DNA from: Rhodococcoides kroppenstedtii
GTDB taxonomy: Bacteria > Actinomycetota > Actinomycetes > Mycobacteriales > Mycobacteriaceae
Assembly (NCBI RefSeq): GCF_900111805.1
Contig: NZ_FOJN01000008.1
Coordinates: 124,001-188,000 of the forward strand
Direction: 5' to 3'
Length of the DNA stretch: 64,000 nt
In this document: piece by piece, positions 24,233-32,952 of the stretch
Layout of the letters: every line of letters begins with the position of its first letter
Numbering within the stretch: position 1 is the first letter of the stretch
Notes under the pieces: model-generated
The model's input: the letters and a program-made list of their open reading frames with translations, nothing else
The model's database searches: none
What the model was told of the DNA's origin: nothing
Program-made: the position numbers and the translations under genes

Positions 24233-25117
24233 GTGTCACAAACCCTGAGCCGCCGCGGCGCTCTCCGCGCCGGCGGCTTCGCGTCCCTCCTCGCGGCTGC
24301 GATGGCGGCCGGAGGCGGTGCCGCCGTTGCCGAGCCGCTCGGCGGTTATCCCGATCTGCCCCCGTGGGCCGACGCCGTCCTGGATCGCTTGCTGGCGGAA
24401 TCCACCGACGCGATGCGCGGCGTCGTGGTGATGATGATGCCCGCGGGTGACCCCTACTCGCTGCAGCAGGGCGTCACGGCGACGGGCCCCGGGCCGTTGG
24501 ACCAGCGGTCGCCCGAGGCCTTCGGCGCACTGATCGACCGCTTCGTCCCCCATGCGGACCAGCTGCTGCGTCCCGTCGCGGTCGCGTTGATGGCCACGGC
24601 TGCCGACGTGGGTGATCCCGCGGCACGCGCCGCCGGCGGCCTTCCCGACCCCGCCGTCACCGCCGCAGTCGACCGCGCCCTCGGCTACCGCTTCACCGAC
24701 AGCACGTTCCCCGCGTCGTTGCTCGCCGCCATCCTGCTCGACGTCACGGCGGTGCTGCTGGATCCGCGCACCGTGGCCGGGCCGTTCGCCTCGGCGTTCG
24801 CCAACGCGCGGTACGAGACCAAGTGTCGAGTGTTCGAGGCGCTCGAAGCACCTCTGCCGGAGCTGATCTCGATCGTCGACGAGGCGCTGCCGCAACCGCT
24901 GACGGGGAGCGCGTCCGGCGTCCTTCGCTTCTTCGGCGGGATCCTGTTGGACGGGTCCGCCTTCACTGCCTGGAGCGAACACGATCTGTGGGATCGCCGC
25001 ACTCGCGTGCTCTCCGCTCGCCCGGTGGCGTGGGACATCGCCGCTTATCGGCCGAAGGGGCCGGTGGACGGACACGCGGAGTTCCTCGGGTTCCACCGGG
25101 GCATCGACAGCTTCTGA
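24233..25117 (+). CDS. Tat-signal exported protein paired with a GMC oxidoreductase
   Basis: 294 residues from GTG 24233. The N-terminus MSQTLSRRGALRAGGFASLL has a twin-arginine signal (SRRGAL) and a hydrophobic stretch ending near AVAEP, so it is probably exported folded. The mature part is mostly helical, with FPASLLAAILLDVTAVLLDP and AYRPKGPVDGHAEFLGFHRG at the end. It has no motif I can name. It lies 39 bases before the GMC oxidoreductase gene. This recalls gluconate-dehydrogenase-type small Tat subunits that accompany GMC flavoproteins and carry them across the membrane. That role is inferred from the pairing. Confidence 0.65.
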   Translation: MSQTLSRRGALRAGGFASLLAAAMAAGGGAAVAEPLGGYPDLPPWADAVLDRLLAESTDAMRGVVVMMMPAGDPYSLQQGVTATGPGPLDQRSPEAFGALIDRFVPHADQLLRPVAVALMATAADVGDPAARAAGGLPDPAVTAAVDRALGYRFTDSTFPASLLAAILLDVTAVLLDPRTVAGPFASAFANARYETKCRVFEALEAPLPELISIVDEALPQPLTGSASGVLRFFGGILLDGSAFTAWSEHDLWDRRTRVLSARPVAWDIAAYRPKGPVDGHAEFLGFHRGIDSF

Positions 25118-25156
25118 CCGCGATCGCGGTCGATTCGACGAGGGGAAGTACGCGCT

Positions 25157-26932
25157 GTGCGTGACGTGATCGTGGTGGGTGCCGGAGGGGGCGGTCCGGT
25201 GGTGGCCGCGGAACTGGCGGGTCGAGGCTTGGACGTACTGTTGTTGGAAGGCGGTCCGCGACACGCGAATCCGGAGTCGGAATGGTCGCACCTGGAGTTC
25301 GACGCCAACGATCCGACGTCGGGTTACCTCCGCTTCGGTCCGGAGAACCGAGACAAGCCGGGGTGGTACCGGGAGTGGTCGCAGAACAGTTTCGTGTGGG
25401 AACTGTCCGGTGTCGGTGGCACCACACAGCACTACTTCGGTAACTGTCCTCGGCCATATCCCGGGGTGTTCGCCGGGTATCAGGGCGCGGACGCGGCTCT
25501 GTACGACACGGCGTACCGATTCCCCCTCACGTACGCCGAGTTGGTCCCGTACCTCGAGTGGGTGGAGGCGACGCTCCCGGTCAAGCCGGCACCGATGGGA
25601 CGCAAGGAACAGGTGTTCTTCCAGGGGTGTGAAGGACTGGGTCTCCCACTCCAGACATCGAGAGACACCACGGGTTTCGCCTACCGGCCGCAACCGAACG
25701 CCATTCTTCACCCCGGTGGCAACGCCGGCCGCACCGACGACAGCTCTCTGCTCGTCTACCCCGATGCCACGGGGTGCACCTTCTGCGGACACTGCTTCCA
25801 GGGCTGCTACCTCCCACTGCGCGCACCGCGCAACCAACTCGCGCGCCGGTCCACCGACAACAGCTACGTCCCGCTCGGGCTCGCCGCGGACGCCGTGCAT
25901 CCGGGCGGCCGAGCCATGGAACTGCGGGCCGACTCGTTCGTCACGCAGATCCACCACGAGACGTCCGGCGGGCGCACCCGCGCGACCGGAGTGACGTTCC
26001 GCGACAACGAAACCGGGGAGAGCTTCCGCGAGGACGCGACCGTGGTCGTCCTCGCCGCGGGAGCAGCCGAGTCGCCCCGTCTCTGGTTCAACAGCGCCCT
26101 CCCGAACCCCAACGGATGGGTGGGCCGCGGCCACACCGACCACTGGTTCGATTGGGTGGTCGGCCTGTTCGACGACGACACCGGCAATTCCCGCGGCGGC
26201 AATTCCTGCGCTCGAGTGGAATACCCGGGATACGGCGGCCTCGAGAACGCCGGACTGACACCGGGCATCCAGGCGTTCACCATGAACCTGTCCGAGAGCG
26301 GCATCCGCGGGCAGTACACGAACGGTCGCGGCAGGACGGGCGCCTGGGACGGCCCCGCCGGGCGCCTCGCCGGCGCCGAACTGCGGGAGTTCATGTCGCA
26401 CGGCATCGACCGCATGCTCAACGTTCTGTGTATCACCGACGATCACGTCGATCCGGAGCAGCGCATCGTGCCGTCCTTGCTCCCGGCGGACGAGAACGGC
26501 GCCGTCGCCAAGTACGACCTGCAGTCCCGTGGACGATTGCCGGCCACCGAACGGAACCGCGAGTTCGTCGCCACGCGGGCAGCCGAACTCCTGCGCGCCG
26601 CCGGCGCCCGGTCGATCTACCGCGTCGACTGGGCACCGCTGCAATTGCACGTCCATTCCTCGATGCGCATGGGCGAGTCCGAGACGAACTCCGTCACCCG
26701 ACCCACCGGTGAAGCGCGGTTCGTCGACCGACTCTTCCTGGCCGACAATTCGATGCTCGCCAACTCGCTCGGCGGACCCAATCCCACTCTCACCACCCAG
26801 GCGTTCGCGACTCGGACGGCGGAAACGATCCTCGCCACGTACTTCGGTGGCGAGGGCTGGGTGCACACGGAAGCTCCCGTGGTGACGACGGACCCGCGCA
26901 TCACGGAGCGCATGGTCTCGCTGGGGCTGTGA
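25157..26932 (+). CDS. GMC-family alcohol oxidase/dehydrogenase with Cys-rich motif
   Basis: 591 residues. FAD motif VVGAGGGGPVVAAELAGRG at the N-terminus, WELSGVGGTTQHYFGN in the flavin-attachment region, and the C-terminal GMC pair: His in LHVHSSMRMGES and Asn in SLGGPNPTLTTQA. Near residue 205 the motif CTFCGHCFQGC (C-x2-C-x2-C-x3-C) recalls the Cys cluster of long-chain alcohol oxidases and related GMC enzymes. It may bind a metal or iron-sulfur centre. The protein has no signal of its own; the Tat protein before it may carry it out. Substrate unknown; long-chain or sterol-like alcohols are plausible. Confidence 0.85.
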   Translation: MRDVIVVGAGGGGPVVAAELAGRGLDVLLLEGGPRHANPESEWSHLEFDANDPTSGYLRFGPENRDKPGWYREWSQNSFVWELSGVGGTTQHYFGNCPRPYPGVFAGYQGADAALYDTAYRFPLTYAELVPYLEWVEATLPVKPAPMGRKEQVFFQGCEGLGLPLQTSRDTTGFAYRPQPNAILHPGGNAGRTDDSSLLVYPDATGCTFCGHCFQGCYLPLRAPRNQLARRSTDNSYVPLGLAADAVHPGGRAMELRADSFVTQIHHETSGGRTRATGVTFRDNETGESFREDATVVVLAAGAAESPRLWFNSALPNPNGWVGRGHTDHWFDWVVGLFDDDTGNSRGGNSCARVEYPGYGGLENAGLTPGIQAFTMNLSESGIRGQYTNGRGRTGAWDGPAGRLAGAELREFMSHGIDRMLNVLCITDDHVDPEQRIVPSLLPADENGAVAKYDLQSRGRLPATERNREFVATRAAELLRAAGARSIYRVDWAPLQLHVHSSMRMGESETNSVTRPTGEARFVDRLFLADNSMLANSLGGPNPTLTTQAFATRTAETILATYFGGEGWVHTEAPVVTTDPRITERMVSLGL

Positions 26933-26946
26933 CGTCGTCGGGCCCG

Positions 26947-28071
26947 TCAGCCGGTCGCGTTCGCGTCGTCTCCGCGTCGTCCTCGGTGACCGCGTGCGTG
27001 GTCGTCCGCCCCGCGCGCCTTCCGGCTCTTCGAATCGTAGAGACGCTTGTCCGCCGCACGCAGGGCCGCGGTCATGGCCTCGGTGACCGCGGCCGGTGAG
27101 CGGTCGGGCAGCGGGACGTCGGCCGCTCCCGCGCTCATCGTGTAGCCGGCGACCATGGACACCCGCGTCAGGGACGCGGCCAGCTCGTCCGCCGCGCCCG
27201 GCCCGTCGGTGACCCGCGTACAGGCGAACTCGTCCCCGCCGAGCCGCGCGACCACCCACCGGCCGGCGGTCACGACGGTGAGATGACGGGCGAGGTCGGT
27301 CAGGACGGTGTCGCCGACGTGGTGACCCCACCTGTCGTTGACCGACTTGAAATCGTCGACGTCGACCACGACCGTCTCCAGGAGGGTGGTGTCGCCGTCG
27401 ACGCGGTGGGCGAGGCGGAGCAGAGCGTCCTCGAGTCCGCGGCGATTGAGCAGGCCCGTCAGGGGGTCGAGGAGTGACTGTCGAGCCTGGCTGCGCAGCT
27501 CACCGAGATGCACCAGCAGGACGAACGGCGTCAGGAACACCAGCAACATCGTCAAGGTGTGTGCGGCGATGACCCACAGGCTGGCGGCCTGCCAGAGCAC
27601 GGCGTTGACGGCGATCACCGCGAGAACCACGGTGCTGTAGAGCATGTGCGTCAGACAGGCGGCGAGCGGAGTCGCGATGACGGCAAATGTCGTCAGAACG
27701 GCGAAGAGTGCCGTGCCGCCGATGGCGGTGAGCCGATCCTCCTTGAGCAGCATGCACAGGGTGATGGACACGTCGGCCCAGGCCACGAAGGCGACGACGA
27801 CGCGACCGCGGAACCGGTGGGTGACGCATATCCAGATTCCGACGGGCAGGCTCGTCGACGAGACGACCGCGGTCACGACGGCACCCCACCCGCTGTACTC
27901 CTCCGAGGGGGCCGACAGCAGGCCGATCACACCGATGACGATGGTGCCGATGCCGACCACGACACGGGTCAGGGTGCTCGGCCCCGACCGATCGGACGAC
28001 GCAGCGGTTCCGTCGTGTTCCCCGAGCACGCTGCGGAGACGGTCGACCCACGACGCTGAAATCGTAGCCAC
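26947..28071 (-). CDS. Membrane-bound GGDEF diguanylate cyclase
   Basis: 374 residues. Five to six membrane helices (from LTRVVVGIGTIVIGVIGLLS to a TLTMLLVFLTPFVLLVHLG segment) precede a GGDEF domain with DPLTGLLNRRG, DVDDFKSVNDRWGHHVGD and an intact RLGGDEFA active site. A basic, disordered tail of 30 residues follows. No inhibitory RxxD site is obvious directly before GGDEF. It resembles the protein at 3929-5011 in layout, but the membrane parts differ. It converges with the GMC gene, whose stop lies 15 bases away, so there is no operon link. Confidence 0.88.
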   Translation of the reverse strand: MATISASWVDRLRSVLGEHDGTAASSDRSGPSTLTRVVVGIGTIVIGVIGLLSAPSEEYSGWGAVVTAVVSSTSLPVGIWICVTHRFRGRVVVAFVAWADVSITLCMLLKEDRLTAIGGTALFAVLTTFAVIATPLAACLTHMLYSTVVLAVIAVNAVLWQAASLWVIAAHTLTMLLVFLTPFVLLVHLGELRSQARQSLLDPLTGLLNRRGLEDALLRLAHRVDGDTTLLETVVVDVDDFKSVNDRWGHHVGDTVLTDLARHLTVVTAGRWVVARLGGDEFACTRVTDGPGAADELAASLTRVSMVAGYTMSAGAADVPLPDRSPAAVTEAMTAALRAADKRLYDSKSRKARGADDHARGHRGRRGDDANATG

Positions 28072-28185
28072 GGGCCCCCCGCACAGCCGGATGAATGGTG
28101 GCGTTCACCCTAACAAAACGGGGAAAAGGCTCGGTTCGATTCGCACGAATCGCCCGGCTTTCGCGCCACCGTCGACCACGCCGGG

Positions 28186-28377
28186 TCAGGAGCGTTCGCG
28201 GAGCGCGGCCACCGGACAAGCGGCCACGGCCGACTGCACTGCAGCTACCTGATCTGCGGGGATCTCCTCGTGCTGCAGGTGCAGATCGCCGGCGTCGTCG
28301 AGTCGGAAGACCTCCGGCGCCTGGTCCTCGCACAGGCCGTGGCCCTCGCAACGGTCGTAATCGACGTCGATCCTCAT
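28186..28377 (-). CDS. [3Fe-4S]-type ferredoxin
   Basis: 63 residues: YDRCEGHGLCEDQAPEVF and a later VAACPVAAL. Three Cys in the C-x5-C...C-P pattern mark the 3Fe-4S ferredoxins of actinobacteria, which usually feed electrons to cytochromes P450 or other oxygenases. GGAGA lies before ATG 28377. It sits 70 bases after the flavin hydroxylase gene and is likely the last gene of the minus-strand aromatic operon. No P450 is present in the window, so its partner is unknown; the extradiol and flavin enzymes here do not normally need it, apart from possible reactivation of oxidised Fe. Confidence 0.88.
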   Translation of the reverse strand: MRIDVDYDRCEGHGLCEDQAPEVFRLDDAGDLHLQHEEIPADQVAAVQSAVAACPVAALRERS

Positions 28378-28447
28378 GGTGTGTCTCCTTTCGCCGCCAC
28401 CGGGCTGTGGGGCGGGTCGGTCGATGGGTGGACGAGGTCGTGGTGGA

Positions 28448-30016
28448 TCAGGGAGCGTCGGAACTCCCGACGCCGGCGGTGGGAGACGTGGGTACGCGGG
28501 TGAACAACGCGGCGAGCGAGGTCCCGGCGGCCATCACCGTGCGGTCCGGCCGCACCAGTGCGGCGCTCACCCGGCCGCGGGCGAGCCATCGTCCGAGCGG
28601 GGATGCGGGGGGCACCACGACGACCACGCACCCGCGACGGTCGAGATCACGGCTCTGCTGCGCGGTCGGTGTCGCGGTCGTGACGATCGAGAATCGGTGC
28701 GCGACGGTCGAATCGAGACGCGCCCCATCGCCCTGGACCGCGTTGGGCACGAGAGTGCCGACGAGTGCGGTGCGGGTGAGACGGGAGCGCACCGGTCCGG
28801 TCCGGACGAACGGCGACGCGGACAGCGCCGGCGTCGTGCTGTCGGTGACCAGGGAGGCCAGGCCCGGCACCCTGGACAGCACGGGGAGTATGCCGCGACG
28901 AATCGTCATCGTGCGTTCGCCGCCGCCGACCATCAACCGGCCGACCATGACGGCCAGTCCGATCATGGAGCGTGCGTGCGGTTCTCGCTCCTGCTGGTAG
29001 GTCTCCCACGCCGATTCCGGGAGCAGGCCGCGGCGTACTGCCGCCACCTTCCACGCGAGGTTGCTCGCGTCGCGCAGACCCGCGCCCAGCCCCTGCCCGA
29101 TGAAGGGGGGCGTCAGATGCGCCGCATCGCCGAGCAGGAACACCCGCCGGTCCCGCCACCGATCCACGACCTGGGCGCGAAACGTGTACTCCGCCGTCCG
29201 GATCAGTTCGAGGTCGTCCACCGACACGTCCGCCAGCCAGGGCCGCATCAGGGGCTCCAGCGATGCGAGGTCGGCGTAGTCGTCGGGCGACTCGTCGTCG
29301 ACCAGTTCGAACTCCCACCGATGCCGGGTCGCGCCGATGCGCATGTAGGTCGCCGCGCGGTGCGGATCGCACAGCTGATGAACGCCCTCCCAGTGAGCGA
29401 GCGGCGCCTCGGTGTCGACGTCGATCACCAACCATCGTTGCGAGGGGCCGAGATCGGTCATCGACGATCCGATGGCGGTGCGCACGGCACTGTTGGCGCC
29501 GTCGCAGCCGAGGACGACGTCGGCCGTGATCGCCTCACGACGCCCGGTCTCGACGTCCCGCACGACCACGACGACGTGGTCGCCGTCGTGCACGACGTCC
29601 TCGACCTCGACACCACCGCGGAACGTGACGGACTTGGCCTTCTCCAGTCGCCGACGCAGGATGCGCTCGAGATCGGGTTGGTCGAACATGTTGGCGGGCG
29701 GGAAACCGTGCGGCCGTTCGTCCGGGTCGCGGTCGAACTGAGCCAGCGTGCGCAGCCCGGAGTCGACGAGCCGCAGGCCCTTGCCGGGGCGCGAGGCGGC
29801 GAGGAAGTCGTCGGCCGCGTCGACGCCGTCGAGGATGCGGCACACCTCGTCGTCGAGGTGGACCGCGCGAGGCTGCGGGAACACGTCCTCCCACCGATCC
29901 AGGACGAGGGTGTCGACGCCGAATCGGTCCAACAGCAGCGCGGCCACGGTGCCGGTGGGGCCGGCTCCCACCACGACAACCGGTGGCCGAGCAGTGTCTC
30001 TCGCCGGGACGGACAC
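28448..30016 (-). CDS. MhpA-like FAD-dependent aromatic hydroxylase (minus operon)
   Basis: 522 residues of the class A flavin monooxygenases. FAD site VVVVGAGPTGTVAALLLDRF at the start, the DG motif as VLGCDGANSAVR near residue 180, and GDAAHLTPPFIGQGLGAG near 310, all in the form seen in 3-(3-hydroxyphenyl)propionate hydroxylase (MhpA). A thioredoxin-like C-terminal domain completes it. It would add a hydroxyl group next to an existing phenol OH using NAD(P)H and O2, giving a catechol for the dioxygenase encoded two genes upstream. GTG 30016 follows the FAH stop with no gap. The exact phenol is not known. Confidence 0.88.
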   Translation of the reverse strand: MSVPARDTARPPVVVVGAGPTGTVAALLLDRFGVDTLVLDRWEDVFPQPRAVHLDDEVCRILDGVDAADDFLAASRPGKGLRLVDSGLRTLAQFDRDPDERPHGFPPANMFDQPDLERILRRRLEKAKSVTFRGGVEVEDVVHDGDHVVVVVRDVETGRREAITADVVLGCDGANSAVRTAIGSSMTDLGPSQRWLVIDVDTEAPLAHWEGVHQLCDPHRAATYMRIGATRHRWEFELVDDESPDDYADLASLEPLMRPWLADVSVDDLELIRTAEYTFRAQVVDRWRDRRVFLLGDAAHLTPPFIGQGLGAGLRDASNLAWKVAAVRRGLLPESAWETYQQEREPHARSMIGLAVMVGRLMVGGGERTMTIRRGILPVLSRVPGLASLVTDSTTPALSASPFVRTGPVRSRLTRTALVGTLVPNAVQGDGARLDSTVAHRFSIVTTATPTAQQSRDLDRRGCVVVVVPPASPLGRWLARGRVSAALVRPDRTVMAAGTSLAALFTRVPTSPTAGVGSSDAP

Positions 30017-30949
30017 CTACGCCTCCCGCACCCGGGTGCGCTGGACACCGAGGTCGAGAGCGCCGTCGTCGGTGCCCACCGTCAACTCCAGAACGTCGCC
30101 GTCCTTCAGGTATTTCGGATTTCGCCCCTGCTTGCCGAAAAAGATCTTCCACTTCAGTGCCGGCGGCAGGAACGCACCCGCGATCTCGATCGGCTTCGGC
30201 GGGGCCGTCAGCGCCGTCCCGCCGGGTGTGCCGGTGAGCACGAGATCACCGGTGTCCAGGCGCTGGAAGCGTGCGAGCGCGCGCAACGCCTCCAGCGGTG
30301 GGTAGATCATGTCCGCCACGGTGCTGTTCTGGCGAACCTCTCCGTTGACACGCAGCGTCAGGCGAAGATGCTCGAATCGACGCAGATCACCGTCCTCGAG
30401 AACGCCGAGCACGGGGCCCACGGGGGTGAACGTCGGATACGACTTCGATTCGTAGAACTGGGTTTTGGGCAGCTGCACGTCTCGGGCGGACACGTCGTCG
30501 GTGACGACGAGGGCAGCGATGTGACGAGCCAGATCGCCCTCAACGACCGACGCGCCCACCTCGAGGGGTTCCCCGACGACCAGACCGATCTCCACCTCGT
30601 AGTCCAGCAGGCCCACGTGGGCGGGCTTGATCACGTCGTCCGTCGGGCCGCTGATCGACCCCGAGGCCTTCCGGAAGAAGGTGAGGGGCACGGTCTCGGG
30701 GTTCATCCCCGAATCCTTCACGTGCGAGCGGTAGTTGGTCATCTGAGCGACCACACGACAGGGCGCGGTGACGGGGGAGACGAGCTCCAGCGTGTGCACC
30801 GACACTCGCTCCGACGACGACGAGGCGGCAGTGAGAGCGGTGCGGTCGGCCAGCAGCTCGGCCGTGGTGGTGGCGGCGGTGTCGACGCGCGAGGCGCCGT
30901 CGTCGTGGCGAACCCACCAGGCATCGGCGGTACGGAGAACAGGAATCAC
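30017..30949 (-). CDS. Fumarylacetoacetate-hydrolase-family enzyme (minus operon)
   Basis: 310 residues. The C-terminal FAH fold shows the acidic metal ligands in LLDYEVEIGLVVGEPL and the Asp of VSARDVQLPKTQFYESKSYP. DLVLTGTPGGTA is conserved near the end. Members cleave C-C bonds in ring-fission products or act as hydratases, decarboxylases or isomerases in meta-cleavage routes. The GTG at 30949 overlaps the dioxygenase stop by four bases and its stop abuts the hydroxylase start, so the three genes are tightly coupled. It would process the ring-cleavage product; hydrolase versus decarboxylase/isomerase action cannot be told. A paralogue lies at 33730-34689. Confidence 0.88.
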   Translation of the reverse strand: MIPVLRTADAWWVRHDDGASRVDTAATTTAELLADRTALTAASSSSERVSVHTLELVSPVTAPCRVVAQMTNYRSHVKDSGMNPETVPLTFFRKASGSISGPTDDVIKPAHVGLLDYEVEIGLVVGEPLEVGASVVEGDLARHIAALVVTDDVSARDVQLPKTQFYESKSYPTFTPVGPVLGVLEDGDLRRFEHLRLTLRVNGEVRQNSTVADMIYPPLEALRALARFQRLDTGDLVLTGTPGGTALTAPPKPIEIAGAFLPPALKWKIFFGKQGRNPKYLKDGDVLELTVGTDDGALDLGVQRTRVREA

Positions 30950-32145
30950 GTGGAGGCGACTTTCATGAGACCGCGGAGGCGGTGGAGGTCGAATTCGGTG
31001 TCGTGACGCAGAGCGGACAGAATCGAGCGCGCCTCGGCGAGACCGCGGCGATCGACGGTGACCCCGAGGAAGTCGCGGCTGGCCGGTGGACCCCACTGCG
31101 CGAGGCCGGACGCGGTCATCGGTGCCCACCCGGGTTCGAGCGAGGAGTCGAAGCGGTCTCCGTCGGCGAAGTGCTCGACCAGGAACCCGTCGGGATCGCG
31201 CCAGTAGTCGAAGATCTGACTGCCCTGGATGTGGCGGCCCACGCCCCAGGAGTGCCGGTAACCACGCTCGGTGAGGTACCGGCTGCCGGCGCCGATGGCG
31301 TCGAGGTCGCACACCTGATAGGCCGAGTGCACGTACCGGTTGGACGGACCGAGTGCCATGGCGAGGGTGTGGTGGTCGGTGGGTTCGCTCCCGCGATCGC
31401 AGCGGATGAACGCCATGACCGGCCCTCGATCACGCTGCCCGTCGTAGTAGAGAAAATCGCTGACGATCAACCCGAGGTGTTCGAGATACCAGGTGAGATT
31501 CTCCAGGTAGCGGTTGCGCTGGACGACCACGTGTCCGAGCCGCTCGACCATCGCCGGCTCGCGCGGCGGTCGTTGCGTGGCGTTGACCCGGCTGATCTTC
31601 CACGGGTCGAGCGCGCCGAAGTTGTACTCGTGCACCCGTTGTCCCGGAATCTCCGGGGCCTCGTCCACCCCCGCGACCACCCGAACCGCTTGGCCGCCGG
31701 GGTCGGTGAGCGTCACGCCGATGCCGCCGAGCGCGTCCGGAAGCCGTTCCACGCGGGCGCCGGTGGCCTCGGCCAGGGTCATGACGTCGGCGGTCTCGGC
31801 GGCGCGGAAGGCTGCCGCGGTGAACGCCGTCCGGCGCCCGCGCCGAATCAGCACGCAGGGTGAGCCGGCGGCCAGGCCGCGGAGATGCAGCTCGTCGTCC
31901 GTCGCGAGGGTGACGGTGAAGCCGAAGGCCTCGGCGAATGCCCGCGCGCGAGTGAGGTCGGGCTTGGTGAACTCGAGCCAGGCGATGTCGTGCACCTTGA
32001 CGATCGGATCCCGCACGCGGCCGGGGTGTTCACCGGGGCGGGCGCCCTGATCGACGTGCAGACCGCGATGCCCGTCCTCGTGGCGGTCGGTCGCGTGGCC
32101 CCCCGGCACCCGACGGTCGTGCCGTGGTGCGTCCACTACTGCCAT
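30946..32145 (-). CDS. Two-domain extradiol ring-cleavage dioxygenase (minus operon)
   Basis: 399 residues from ATG 32145. Residues 1-50 are an Arg/His-rich tail unusual for the family. Two vicinal-oxygen-chelate domains follow. In the second, GHVVVQRNRYLENLTWYLEH gives the first His, YVHSAYQVCDLDAIGAGSRY the second, and GFLVEHFADGDRF the Glu of the 2-His-1-carboxylate Fe(II) site of catechol 2,3-dioxygenase-type enzymes. It opens a catechol ring beside the diol. It leads the operon and diverges from a TetR gene with two palindromic operators between them. The long N-terminus may reflect a later true start near the VOC domain. Confidence 0.88.
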   Translation of the reverse strand: MAVVDAPRHDRRVPGGHATDRHEDGHRGLHVDQGARPGEHPGRVRDPIVKVHDIAWLEFTKPDLTRARAFAEAFGFTVTLATDDELHLRGLAAGSPCVLIRRGRRTAFTAAAFRAAETADVMTLAEATGARVERLPDALGGIGVTLTDPGGQAVRVVAGVDEAPEIPGQRVHEYNFGALDPWKISRVNATQRPPREPAMVERLGHVVVQRNRYLENLTWYLEHLGLIVSDFLYYDGQRDRGPVMAFIRCDRGSEPTDHHTLAMALGPSNRYVHSAYQVCDLDAIGAGSRYLTERGYRHSWGVGRHIQGSQIFDYWRDPDGFLVEHFADGDRFDSSLEPGWAPMTASGLAQWGPPASRDFLGVTVDRRGLAEARSILSALRHDTEFDLHRLRGLMKVAST

Positions 32146-32168
32146 GACGATCCCCCCTTCGGAATCTC

Positions 32169-32226
32169 TGACGAAATCGTCACACACGGTCGGGCTCGTC
32201 GTCAACGTTTCCGACGATGTCGTCGG
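32169..32226. promoter_or_regulatory. Palindromic TetR operators, minus aromatic operon
   Basis: TGACGA-AA-TCGTCA at 32169-32182 and CCGACGA-TG-TCGTCGG at 32211-32226 share the core GACGA-N2-TCGTC. Their centres are 43 bp apart. They lie between the dioxygenase start (32145) and the divergent TetR start (32293). Control by that TetR is the simplest reading. Confidence 0.65.
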
Positions 32227-32292
32227 TTCTGTGATGGCGTTACACTTCTGCCGATTCGGCAGACGACGCGGGTGGCGGAGGTGGCGGGCACG

Positions 32293-32949
32293 ATGGCAGC
32301 GGACAGGCTCGAACGGCGGAAGGCTCGAACCCGGGCCGCGCTGGTACGCGCGGCGCAGACCTTCCTCGCCGACGGACGGCTGACGGCGCCCGTCCTCGAG
32401 ATCACGCAGGTGGCGGACGTCGGGATGGGGTCCTTCTACAACCACTTCGCCAGCAAGGAGGAGTTGTTCGAGGCCGCGGTGGACGACGCGCTCGAAGCGC
32501 TCGGCGCCTACCTCGACACACTGACCGTCGGGATGACCGATCCGGTGGAGAAGTTCACGCAGTCCTTCCGGTTGACCGGCCGCCTCTTCCGCGCCGAGCC
32601 GAACCTCAGTCGCGTGTTCGTCAATTCCGCTGTCGCGCAGGCGATCACGACGGAACGCGGGCTCGCGCCGAGGTCCCTGCGCGACATCGAGGAGGCGGTG
32701 CGGTCCGGCCGGTTCGACGTCGAGGACACCGAGTTGGCGCTGGCGCTCGTCGCCGGCACGCTGACGGCGCTCGGAAGGGTGCTGCTGGACCGACCCGACC
32801 GCAACGCCGAGGAGGCGGTCGACAACACCGCGGTGCGCGTGCTCCGTGCCCTCGGAGTATCGGTGGACGAGGCGACGCAGCTGGTCGCTCGTCCGCTGCC
32901 CGACACCGAGAACGTCTCCGCGGCAACCGTGTTGATCACCGAGGGCTGA
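32293..32949 (+). CDS. TetR-family regulator of the minus aromatic operon
   Basis: 218 residues from ATG 32293; GGAGG lies about 11 bases upstream. HTH region: RKARTRAALVRAAQTFLADG, then ITQVADVGMGSFYNHFASKE. The C-terminal ligand domain has RLFRAEPNLSRVFVNSAVAQ. It diverges from the dioxygenase gene with the GACGA-N2-TCGTC dyads in between. It ends four bases from the stop of a second tetR gene on the other strand, forming the axis of the mirrored gene group. The inducer is probably an aromatic acid or its CoA form, unproven. Confidence 0.88.
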   Translation: MAADRLERRKARTRAALVRAAQTFLADGRLTAPVLEITQVADVGMGSFYNHFASKEELFEAAVDDALEALGAYLDTLTVGMTDPVEKFTQSFRLTGRLFRAEPNLSRVFVNSAVAQAITTERGLAPRSLRDIEEAVRSGRFDVEDTELALALVAGTLTALGRVLLDRPDRNAEEAVDNTAVRVLRALGVSVDEATQLVARPLPDTENVSAATVLITEG

Positions 32950-32952
32950 CGG

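Noticed and set aside
24236-27331. 1031-codon minus-strand open frame
   Set aside because: It is the antisense of the Tat protein and GMC oxidoreductase genes, whose motifs are unambiguous on the plus strand.
28376-31006. Long plus-strand open frame (876 codons) opposite the aromatic operon
   Set aside because: No recognisable domain, and the composition is typical of an antisense shadow of the hydroxylase and FAH genes.
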